The notes under the pieces are model-generated. The model was not told the origin of the DNA. It did not search any database and saw nothing but the letters and a program-made list of their open reading frames with translations. Positions 6,797 through 13,047 of a stretch of DNA of 13,544 bases are shown in pieces. The stretch spans positions 15,854 to 29,397 of the forward strand of contig DCTV01000060.1 in the NCBI GenBank assembly GCA_002329665.1, given 5' to 3'. Source of the DNA: Christensenella sp. UBA1431 (GTDB lineage Bacteria > Bacillota > Clostridia > Christensenellales > UBA1431). Made by a program: the position numbers and the translations under genes. Within the stretch, counting starts at the first letter, position 1; every line of letters starts with the position of its first letter.

Positions 6797-7623
6797 CCGT
6801 CCCCCCGCTCTTTATCTGCGCGTTTCTTGGTGTAGGAGTGCTTCGCGTCCGGGAAGGCGCCGCTTTTCACTTCGCCGGCGTAGCCTTTCACGCCTTCGCG
6901 CATCAGTGCGCCCGCGTCCGCGAAGACCTTTACAAACCGCGGCCGTATGTCCGTGAACAGCCCGAACATGTCGTTGGACACCAGTATCTGGCCGTCGCAC
7001 ATCGCGCCGGCCCCGATGCCGATCGTGGGCACCGCCACGGCTTCGGTGATCTCTTTAGCCAGCTCGGCCGGTACGCATTCGAGCACGATGGAGAAGACGC
7101 CGGCATCCTCCAACCTTTTCGCGTCGTCGATCAGCTCGCGGGCGGCGCCGCTGCCTTTCCCCTGCACCCTGTACCCGCCGAAAACGTTGACCGACTGCGG
7201 CGTCAGGCCCAGATGGCCCATCACGGGGATGTGCGCGCGCAGGATGGCGCGCACCTGGGGCAGCACGCGCAGGCCGCCTTCCACCTTCACCGCTTCGGCG
7301 CCACCCTCTTTCACCAGCCGGCCCGCGTTCTTCACCGCTTCGCATGCCGTCGCCTGGCAGGACATGAACGGCATGTCCACGACCAGAAGCGCGTCCTTCA
7401 CACCCCTCCTCACGGCCGCCGCGTGGTGTATCATGTCCTCCATCGTGACGGGCAGCGTGTCCCTGTAGCCGAGGCACACCGTCCCCAGCGAATCGCCCAC
7501 GAGTATCCCGTCGATGCCGCTCTCGTCAATAAGCCTCGCCGTGGTATAGTCGTAGGCGGTGAGCATCGCGAGTTTTTCCCCCGCGGCCTTCGCCTTCAGG
7601 AACGTTGCGACCGTCGTTTTCAT
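6793..7623 (-). CDS. panB: 3-methyl-2-oxobutanoate hydroxymethyltransferase
   Basis: PanB transfers a one-carbon unit from 5,10-methylenetetrahydrofolate to 2-oxoisovalerate, making ketopantoate, the first committed step of pantothenate synthesis. The 276-residue TIM barrel shows VGDSLG (42-47), VVDMPF with Asp83 (81-86), AVKVEGG (111-117), LECVP with Glu182 and [14 protein letters not shown] (202-215). These carry the metal- and substrate-binding acidic residues of the family. The ATG overlaps the stop of the upstream DUF2520 gene as ATGA, and its own stop overlaps panC in the same way. The length is normal. Confidence 0.97.
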   Translation of the reverse strand: MKTTVATFLKAKAAGEKLAMLTAYDYTTARLIDESGIDGILVGDSLGTVCLGYRDTLPVTMEDMIHHAAAVRRGVKDALLVVDMPFMSCQATACEAVKNAGRLVKEGGAEAVKVEGGLRVLPQVRAILRAHIPVMGHLGLTPQSVNVFGGYRVQGKGSGAARELIDDAKRLEDAGVFSIVLECVPAELAKEITEAVAVPTIGIGAGAMCDGQILVSNDMFGLFTDIRPRFVKVFADAGALMREGVKGYAGEVKSGAFPDAKHSYTKKRADKERGDG

Positions 7624-8555
7624 TTGCTATCCACCTCTTCGTTCGTATCCCGGACCAGCCCGTTAAGCAGTCCTTTGAGCCCTTCGTAGTCCCTGCCGGG
7701 GTGTTTTTGCTGCGCGAGTCCGGCGAGCCGCAGGCTCAGCAGGGGGTAGACGCGCCTTATTTCCCCGAAAAGGACCTGAGTGTGCGCGCGCACCGTGCCT
7801 TCGTCGTTGCGCTCGACCGGCCCCGTCAGCGCCTGCAGTAAACCCTGATTCAGCACATTGTCCACGTTCGAGCGGATCAGCGGCGCGGCCGCTGCCACTG
7901 CGCTTTCCCGGCCGATCCCGCATTTCTCGAAACAGTCGAAGCCGAGGCTAATCAGGGCGAGCACCAGGTTGGACACGGCTACGTTCCCGAGATGATAGAG
8001 TGCCTTGTCGCCCCTGCCGATCACGAGGACGCGGTTGCCGCAGCGTGTGAAAAGCCCGCACACGTCTTTTAGCCTCTCTCCGTCTCCCTCGACGGTGAAG
8101 AAAACGTCTTCGAGCCCGGCCGTGTCGCCGTCCTTGCGCGTGAACGCGTGCATCGGGTGGACGGAGTACGCGTACGCGCCGCGCCGGGCAGCGCCCGTAA
8201 ACACCTCCGAAGAGAGCGACCCGCTCGTGTGGCAGATCATGCGCCCCGCGACGTCGCATTTCGCCAGCCGTTCCCATACCTCCCCGATGCTGTCGTCGGG
8301 CGTGGTGACCACGATGACGCCGCTTTTCCCGACCAACTCGCCGTAATCGGCGAAACGGACGGAACCGGTCAGGCGGGCGGCTTTTTCAGCCGACGCGGCG
8401 GTTCGGCTGACGTAGCCCGCTACTTTGCGGCCGCGCGCCGAAAGGTACGCCCCGAGCGTCACGCCGACCCTGCCCGCGCCGATGAAACCGATGCCGTATT
8501 CATCGGCGCCGCGGACAATCCTTCCGCAGTCGTTATCATGTCCGGCCGCCTCCAA
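7620..8555 (-). CDS. panG: Rossmann/DUF2520 oxidoreductase, probable PanG-type ketopantoate reductase
   Basis: A 311-residue NAD(P)-binding protein. The dinucleotide loop is GFIGAGRVG (about 23-31), then VTTPDD (83-88), HTSGS (109-113) and VHPMHAF (132-138). The DUF2520 helical half has [13 protein letters not shown] (184-196) and TGPVERND (244-251). As I recall, DUF2520 proteins include PanG, a ketopantoate reductase distinct from PanE that is found beside panBCD; together these would complete the pathway (ketopantoate + NADPH to pantoate). The open frame runs upstream to 8834, but those 93 residues look non-coding. The TTG at 8555 has AGGGGG 9 nt upstream and gives a family-typical length. 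The exact reaction rests on family plus context, and branched-chain acetohydroxyacid reductase could also supply pantoate. Confidence 0.85.
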   Translation of the reverse strand: MEAAGHDNDCGRIVRGADEYGIGFIGAGRVGVTLGAYLSARGRKVAGYVSRTAASAEKAARLTGSVRFADYGELVGKSGVIVVTTPDDSIGEVWERLAKCDVAGRMICHTSGSLSSEVFTGAARRGAYAYSVHPMHAFTRKDGDTAGLEDVFFTVEGDGERLKDVCGLFTRCGNRVLVIGRGDKALYHLGNVAVSNLVLALISLGFDCFEKCGIGRESAVAAAAPLIRSNVDNVLNQGLLQALTGPVERNDEGTVRAHTQVLFGEIRRVYPLLSLRLAGLAQQKHPGRDYEGLKGLLNGLVRDTNEEVDSK

Positions 8556-8564
8556 ACCGGCAGA

Positions 8565-8570
8565 CCCCCT
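8565..8570 (-). promoter_or_regulatory. Shine-Dalgarno that sets the panG TTG start
   Basis: AGGGGG on the minus strand lies 9 nt before TTG 8555. No other in-frame start near the Rossmann loop has as good a site. A GTG 14 codons upstream lies inside the 8576-8605 hairpin. Confidence 0.6.
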
Positions 8571-8605
8571 TTTAAAAAGCGGCGTACCCTGCAGCACACC
8601 GCTTT
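8571..8605 (-). terminator. Attenuator-like hairpin in the panG-panBCD leader
   Basis: In the minus-strand RNA a 9-bp stem (AAAGCGGTG with CGCCGCTTT, one G-U pair; 8597-8605 with 8576-8584) has a 12-nt loop and runs into five U, then AAAA. It lies between the probable promoter (8724-8752) and the panG ribosome site. Just upstream, CCGCC...GGCGG segments (about 8624-8640) could pair with part of the stem. This arrangement suggests transcription attenuation or control of ribosome access, but the U-tract is short. Confidence 0.35.
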
Positions 8606-8723
8606 CCCTTACGCATATCGTCCGCCTTTTGCCGGCGGTCCGGTAACTGTTACCGCAGAATCGGAATGCAGCAAGGCACATCCTGCCCCCGTCTTTGCAT
8701 CGATGCCCGCCCAACCTATGGAA

Positions 8724-8752
8724 ATTGTATATCAGGCGAACGGAAAAAGCAA
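8724..8752 (-). promoter_or_regulatory. Promoter for the pantothenate operon
   Basis: On the minus strand, a -35 TTGCTT (8747-8752) and a -10 TACAAT (8724-8729) have a 17-bp spacer. Transcription would begin near 8717, leaving a leader of about 160 nt before the panG TTG. The AT-rich patch stands out against GC-rich flanks. Confidence 0.55.
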
Positions 8753-9020
8753 ATTTTGATGCCGCTTCGCCATGCTGATCCGGCGGCAACCGCGCAGCCG
8801 CCTCCGGCCGAATCCGCAGGGCATTCAACTCCAATGCGTCGGGTCATCGGCTGCTGCGGGTTATCCCGTTAATCGGGCTTACTTCCTCCCGGCATCGCGG
8901 GGCGAACACCCCAAATGACCTGCAATCCGAATGCGAAAATACTGCGCCGCGAGCGCCGCTTTAACCCGCTGAGAACCGGTAAAAAACGATTGCTCTGCGT
9001 CGGCCCGCAAAAAATTTTGT
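8753..9020. other. Intergenic region without a recognisable gene
   Basis: No supported ORF, tRNA or known riboswitch was found. I looked for T-box and SRP-like motifs and saw none. It holds short GC hairpins, for example overlapping CGGG/CCCG/CGGG segments at about 8857-8876 that can pair in two exclusive ways, and GGGG/CCCC at about 8898-8912. It separates the divergent pantothenate operon and citrate synthase gene. Confidence 0.4.
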
Positions 9021-9049
9021 TTGTCTTTCAAGGAATAATAAGGTAGAAT
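9021..9049 (+). promoter_or_regulatory. Promoter for citrate synthase
   Basis: A -35 TTGTCT (9021-9026) and a -10 TAGAAT (9044-9049) are separated by exactly 17 bp. Transcription would start near 9056, inside a large inverted repeat, giving a leader of about 225 nt before the citrate synthase ATG. Confidence 0.55.
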
Positions 9050-9076
9050 AAATATAGTTTATCCTCTTATTATACC
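9032..9076. repeat. Imperfect inverted repeat over the citrate synthase promoter
   Basis: The left arm (GGAATAATAAG, then ATAAA; 9032-9052) and right arm (TTTAT, then CTTATTATACC; 9058-9076) are near complements, with a 5-nt centre and a 3-5 nt internal mismatch. The repeat covers the -10 and start point of the rightward promoter. The right arm also presents a perfect TATAAT on the minus strand (9069-9074) without a good -35. It is a candidate operator or a 5'-end RNA hairpin. Confidence 0.5.
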
Positions 9077-9126
9077 TTTTCACAAACACGCCTCATGCAA
9101 TTCTTTATTGCGGCCGTACGAATGAA

Positions 9127-9151
9127 CAGGCAGCCCGAGCAGCAGTGCCTG
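9127..9151 (+). other. Hairpin in the citrate synthase leader
   Basis: CAGGCA (9127-9132) can pair with TGCCTG (9146-9151) across a 13-nt loop. The rest of the leader also contains the palindrome GGCCGCGGCC at about 9223-9232. I cannot match either to a known riboswitch. Confidence 0.25.
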
Positions 9152-9279
9152 AGCCGAAGGTATCAAGCTGGCGCATCGCTTTGAACCTTTTTAAGTGTAC
9201 CCGCGTGTTTCAACGAGAAATCGTGGCCGCGGCCCAGTGCCGGGGTCCTTGAAAACGAATCAAAAGGAGTGAAAACCGA

Positions 9280-10647
9280 ATGGCAAGGAAAAGGATTTCC
9301 GATATCACCCCCAAAATCCGTTCGCTGACGGAACTCTGTTTGAAAAACAGCGCCATAGACCCGTCGCTTTACAAAGAATACGACGTAAAGCGAGGGCTGC
9401 GCGATATCAGTGGCCGGGGCGTGCTCACGGGGCTCACCGAGATCGGCGAAGTGCGTTCCTATACAATCAAGGACGGCAAGACGGTCCCGTGCGAAGGAAA
9501 GCTTTTTTACCGCGGCATAGACATAGAGGACATCGTGCAGGGATTTATCGAAGAAAAGCGTTTCGGTTTCGAAGAAGTGACGTATCTGCTCCTCTTCGGC
9601 GAACTCCCGACGGAGCAGGAACTGAAGGAGTTCGAGACCATCCTCTCGGATTACAGGACGCTGCCCACCAGCTTCGTGCGCGACATTATCATGAAAGCCC
9701 CGAGCCAGGACATGATGAACACCCTTGCGCGTAGCGTCCTCACCCTGTATTCCTACGACGAAAGGGCGAACGACGTGTCGGTCCCCAACGTGTTGCGCCA
9801 GTCGCTCCAGCTCATCGCCCTGTTCCCGCTCCTTTCCGTCTACGGGTATCAGGCGTACCGTCATTACCACGACAAACAGAGCCTGTTCATTCACGCTCCC
9901 CGGCCCGAATTGTCCACGGCCGAAAACATACTGCATTTGCTCCGCCCCGACAGCAAGTATACGGAACTCGAAGCGAGCATACTCGACCTCGCCCTCGTGC
10001 TGCACGCCGAACACGGCGGCGGCAACAACTCGACTTTCACCACCCACGTCGTTTCTTCGTCCGGTACGGACACCTATTCTACCATAGCGGCTTCGCTCGG
10101 GTCGCTCAAGGGGCCGAAACACGGGGGCGCCAACATCAAGGTTATACAGATGTTCGAGGATATGAAGGAGTCGCTTAGCGACTGGACCGACGAGACGGAG
10201 GTCAAAAACTACCTCACGGCGCTTTTACGGAAAGAGGCGTTCGACAGGTCGGGTCTCATCTACGGCATGGGGCACGCCGTGTATTCCCTGTCCGACCCCC
10301 GGGCGAAAATCTTCAAGGGCTTCGTGCAGCAGCTTTCCGAAGAAAAAGGCCTTCAAAAGGAGTTCCAGCTCTATTCGCTCGTGGAACGCCTGGCTTCCGA
10401 GGTCATTGCGAGCGAACGGAGAATCTACAAAGGGGTCAGCGCAAACGTCGATTTCTACAGCGGATTCGTCTACAGCATGCTGGACCTTCCGCACGCCCTG
10501 TATACGCCTATCTTCGCGATTGCCCGCATCTCCGGCTGGAGCGCCCACAGGATCGAGGAAATCATTAACGCGGGCAAGATCATCCGGCCAGCCTATATGA
10601 GCGTGGCGAAAGAGAAGAATTACATAAAGCTTCACGACCGGAAATGA
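9280..10647 (+). CDS. Citrate synthase (citrate/2-methylcitrate synthase family)
   Basis: Condenses acetyl-CoA with oxaloacetate to citrate in the cytoplasm. The 455-residue protein has LHAEHGGGNNSTF (241-253), GPKHGGAN (278-285, His281 in the acetyl-CoA enolising position), GMGHAVYSLSDPR (329-341, His332 for oxaloacetate) and VDFYSGF (390-396, Asp391 the catalytic base), so the catalytic His-His-Asp set is complete. The unusually long N-terminal region (about 1-70) and YRGIDIEDIV (77-86) fit the long form I associate with Clostridia. The ATG at 9280 has AAAAGGAG 10 nt upstream. It is a single-gene unit with its own promoter and terminator; no aconitase or isocitrate dehydrogenase gene is nearby. 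In anaerobes such an enzyme typically feeds 2-oxoglutarate and glutamate synthesis. 2-methylcitrate activity cannot be excluded from sequence. Confidence 0.93.
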   Translation: MARKRISDITPKIRSLTELCLKNSAIDPSLYKEYDVKRGLRDISGRGVLTGLTEIGEVRSYTIKDGKTVPCEGKLFYRGIDIEDIVQGFIEEKRFGFEEVTYLLLFGELPTEQELKEFETILSDYRTLPTSFVRDIIMKAPSQDMMNTLARSVLTLYSYDERANDVSVPNVLRQSLQLIALFPLLSVYGYQAYRHYHDKQSLFIHAPRPELSTAENILHLLRPDSKYTELEASILDLALVLHAEHGGGNNSTFTTHVVSSSGTDTYSTIAASLGSLKGPKHGGANIKVIQMFEDMKESLSDWTDETEVKNYLTALLRKEAFDRSGLIYGMGHAVYSLSDPRAKIFKGFVQQLSEEKGLQKEFQLYSLVERLASEVIASERRIYKGVSANVDFYSGFVYSMLDLPHALYTPIFAIARISGWSAHRIEEIINAGKIIRPAYMSVAKEKNYIKLHDRK

Positions 10648-10682
10648 TACGGGCAAACAGGGCTTTTCATAAAGACGCCTTT

Positions 10683-10723
10683 GACCTCTGCAAGCCGCTT
10701 ACAGCGGCAGGCGGAGGTCTTTC
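10683..10723 (+). terminator. Terminator after citrate synthase
   Basis: An interrupted stem pairs GACCTC (10683-10688) with GAGGTC (10714-10719) and GCCGCT with AGCGGC around a TAC loop, with three more pairs between. It is followed by TTTC, a short U-tract. It begins 36 bp after the stop codon. The stem is strong but the tail is modest. Confidence 0.55.
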
Positions 10724-10787
10724 ATGCCCGCGGCCCGGTTTTGTATCATGCAACGCGCCATACAGACCGGCAACCTATATATTTATG

Positions 10788-10837
10788 CGGGAAGGCAACC
10801 GTTTATGACTCGTTTTTTCAACGCAAGGTGCCGCCCG
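10788..10837. other. Foldable element in the 10648-10960 intergenic region
   Basis: CGGG (10788-10791) and GGCAACC (10794-10800) can pair with GGTGCC (10827-10832) and CCCG (10834-10837), closing a loop of about 26 nt that contains a T-run. A second copy of GGCAACC occurs at 10769-10775. No ORF here has a ribosome site. It could be a leader or a small RNA, or may be incidental. Confidence 0.25.
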
Positions 10838-10880
10838 GTTCCATCAAATCGTTATGCAGGCATGCATCTTACCCTGAATA

Positions 10881-10886
10881 TATAAT
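10881..10886 (+). promoter_or_regulatory. -10 element upstream of the Cys/Gln-rich small gene
   Basis: Perfect TATAAT 75 bp before the ATG at 10961, in an AT-rich patch. No recognisable -35 is seen at 16-18 bp, so a different sigma factor or an activator is possible. Confidence 0.35.
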
Positions 10887-10960
10887 GGCAACTGTGCGTG
10901 TAGAAACAATTTATCCCGGCCTTCATATCATGTATTAGTATTTGGAGGAGGGATTAAACC

Positions 10961-11230
10961 ATGGGATGCTTTTGCCGCAGATGTTGCTGGGAAAACGACG
11001 ACCACGATCAGCAACAGTCGCAAAGACAGTTCCAGTCAGCGGAACAGGACCAGGACCAGGAGTCCAAACAGAAATCTGTTTTCAAGGAGATCGGCAACAA
11101 CAACGTGGATATCGACATCGACAACGTTAGCGTCGCCGTCGCCGTCCTGGTAGCCTGCGGCGTTCTGGCCGGAGTGCTCGACGGCGCCGAGCTCAGGTCG
11201 ACCCTGGCAAGCCTTCAGGCCCGCAAGTAA
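10961..11230 (+). CDS. Small Cys/Gln-rich protein of unknown function
   Basis: I do not recognise the family with certainty. The 89 residues fall into three parts. A Cys cluster MGCFCRRCC has Cys3, 5, 8 and 9. A very polar Gln/Asp/Ser-rich stretch spans about 12-38 (DDHDQQQSQ, QDQDQES). A C-terminal part begins KSVFKEIGNNNVDIDIDNV and passes into a hydrophobic run (VSVAVAVLVACGVLAGVL, 57-74) and a short charged tail. The gene is convincing because GGAGGAGG lies 9 nt before the ATG. The composition recalls small spore-coat or surface proteins of Bacillota, but that is a guess. The hydrophobic run could be a membrane helix or a self-assembling beta segment. It stands alone between the citrate synthase terminator and a hairpin at 11252-11286. 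Confidence 0.7.
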   Translation: MGCFCRRCCWENDDHDQQQSQRQFQSAEQDQDQESKQKSVFKEIGNNNVDIDIDNVSVAVAVLVACGVLAGVLDGAELRSTLASLQARK

Positions 11231-11251
11231 AAACAAGCGAAGAAAATACGA

Positions 11252-11286
11252 TATGGCACCGGCGCCCCAGGCGCACGCGTGCCATA
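11252..11286. terminator. Hairpin between convergent genes, probable terminator
   Basis: An 8-bp stem, TATGGCAC (11252-11259) with GTGCCATA (11279-11286), encloses a second stem GCGCC/GGCGC (11262-11266 with 11270-11274). On the minus strand it is followed by TATTTTC and further T-rich sequence; the plus-strand tail has no U-run. It lies 21 bp after the small Cys/Gln-rich gene and 84 bp beyond the end of the ABC permease, so it may serve the permease mainly. Confidence 0.5.
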
Positions 11287-11370
11287 CATAAACAAAAGCT
11301 TTGTCTTTAATATAACCCTAACGCTCCGGTTTTTCTGCTTTCATTGTTTTCCTTCACAGTCCGTTTCCGG

Positions 11371-13047
11371 CTAAAACTCGTATCTCGCCCTGGCCGCCGT
11401 CTTCATCAGCACCGCATAGCCCGCGGCGGAGAACGCTGCCGCCACGACGACTATGATGAGGCTGACCAACAATGTCTGCGCGATCACGTTAAAGAGCAGG
11501 TAGGCTAATAATCCCAGCAGCGCGACCAGCAGCATCGACAGGAGCATCGCATAGAGCGAATTCATGTTCTGCTTGATGGCCTCCGTCTCGTTGTTCCATT
11601 CGAACTTGGGCCTTATCAGGTCGATCTCGAGCGAGACGACCGTTGTGCCGACCAGCAGCACGAGGGCAAACAAGAACGCGAAGAAGGCCGTCAAAGGATT
11701 TACGCCCATGCCGACGACTGCGCCGGCCCCCGTGGTGAACGCCGAGGCCGCGGCGATGCTGTACCCGAACAGGAGCTTGGACTGTACCTGCTTCTCGAAG
11801 GCGACGGGGAAAGCCGTGCTGCCCCAGAAAGCCCCGCCTTCCCTGGAAAGCGCCGTCGACGCGGCCGGGTTGATCGAGCCGATAAACGCCATGATCCCCG
11901 CGAGCGCCAGGCACACGATGTCCTGGTTGGTCTCGCGCAGCAGGCCGAACACCTCTTCCGATTCCGCGCCGCTCATGGCGGCGGTGCCTATGAGCGGCAG
12001 CACCATCACAATGAACCCCAGCACGATCCCGGTCAGTGAGTTGATCGCGTAGACGGGGGACCTCAGGATCGTCTTCCACTCCCGCACGAACATAGCGCGA
12101 AGCGGCGAAAGCTGTTTCTTCACGTATGCGCTTTTGGCCACCACCTTGAGCTTCTTCAGGGTCTCGAGCTGGGAGAGCGCGCCGCGGTAATAGATCTTGC
12201 TCGCGATAAAGGTCACCACAACGAACAACGCGGCCGAAAGGCCGATAAACCCCAGCAGGTATTTCACGCCCTCGAACCCGTCGAAGACAAGGGCGTTGAC
12301 GGCCCACGCGCTCGGCGGGAAGGAAGCGCCCATGACGTTGATGAGCCCGTTTGGCTGGGACAGCGCCTGGAGGATCGCGTTCGGGTCCGTGTTGCGCAGC
12401 AGCGCGCTCAGCGACGTCTGGGCGAGCATGATAAGCACGAGCCCCCCGAGGCCGCCTATGATGGCCAGCATGCTCCTGTGGCGGGTCTTCCCGATGAAGC
12501 CCATAAAGAGCGAAGCGAGTATGGACGCGATCAGCAGGGGTATGGCCGGGACGAAGAGCCAGATGACGGCCGCCTTGATATAGAAGATTACGCCCATATT
12601 GGCCATTATCCCGTATATGATGACCACGGGCGCAAGAAGCCCCAGGGAGATGGCGAGCTCGCTGATGTAGACCATCGTGAGCTTGGAAAGAAACACGGTC
12701 CGCTGGTGCAGGGGCAGGGTCGAGAGAAACTCGCTGTCCCTTGCGAAAAACAGCGTGCCCAGCACGACGATGAGCCCGAAGAACAGGATCATGACGAGTA
12801 TGGCCAAAAAAGCGTACAAAAGCAGCAGGGAGCCCTGGCCGCCGCCGAGGAAAAGCTTCGACGCTTCATAGACCAACACGGAATACGAACCCAGTATCGC
12901 CAAAATGCCGAAGGCCGCGGAGGCGAATATAAAGAGCTGTTTCCTGAAGGCTTTCTTGTCGTTGCGGTAATTGCTTTTGATGACCGACAGCCCGTAGCGG
13001 GAGCGAAGCTGTATCCTCAGGATCGTGAAATAACCCGACATCCTCAT
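11371..13047 (-). CDS. ABC exporter permease, large multi-spanning type
   Basis: A 558-residue integral membrane protein, the membrane half of an ABC exporter. About a dozen hydrophobic segments are visible, including roughly 38-60, 74-102, 130-150, 155-183, 192-210, 264-284, 338-355, 378-392, 428-446, 452-473, 497-519 and 523-547. Two similar blocks, each with a cytoplasmic RxxxL-type entry and several spans, suggest two fused half-permeases. Landmarks are FLSTLPLHQRTVFLSKL (107-123), SREGGAFW (401-408) and DLIRPKFEWNNETEAIKQN (476-494), which I associate with the Bacillota 'putative ABC exporter' family. Its start overlaps the stop of the ATPase gene as ATGA (13044-13047). The exported substrate cannot be read from sequence. 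Confidence 0.83.
   Translation of the reverse strand: MRMSGYFTILRIQLRSRYGLSVIKSNYRNDKKAFRKQLFIFASAAFGILAILGSYSVLVYEASKLFLGGGQGSLLLLYAFLAILVMILFFGLIVVLGTLFFARDSEFLSTLPLHQRTVFLSKLTMVYISELAISLGLLAPVVIIYGIMANMGVIFYIKAAVIWLFVPAIPLLIASILASLFMGFIGKTRHRSMLAIIGGLGGLVLIMLAQTSLSALLRNTDPNAILQALSQPNGLINVMGASFPPSAWAVNALVFDGFEGVKYLLGFIGLSAALFVVVTFIASKIYYRGALSQLETLKKLKVVAKSAYVKKQLSPLRAMFVREWKTILRSPVYAINSLTGIVLGFIVMVLPLIGTAAMSGAESEEVFGLLRETNQDIVCLALAGIMAFIGSINPAASTALSREGGAFWGSTAFPVAFEKQVQSKLLFGYSIAAASAFTTGAGAVVGMGVNPLTAFFAFLFALVLLVGTTVVSLEIDLIRPKFEWNNETEAIKQNMNSLYAMLLSMLLVALLGLLAYLLFNVIAQTLLVSLIIVVVAAAFSAAGYAVLMKTAARARYEF

Noticed and set aside
6838..7689. 283-codon plus-strand frame opposite panB
   Set aside because: Antisense to an unambiguous panB; His/Arg-rich shadow.
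8753..9020. T-box or other known riboswitch in the panG/citrate synthase intergenic region
   Set aside because: No T-box core (GGUGGNACCGCG-like) or other hallmark was found on either strand by eye.
9163..10122. Long 319-codon frame antisense to citrate synthase
   Set aside because: It lies opposite a certain gene, is Arg/His/Phe-rich without any family motif, and has no ribosome site; it is a codon-bias shadow in GC-rich DNA.
10681..10938. 85-codon plus-strand frame between citrate synthase and the small gene
   Set aside because: Begins with a TTG inside the terminator stem, has no ribosome site, and resembles no family.
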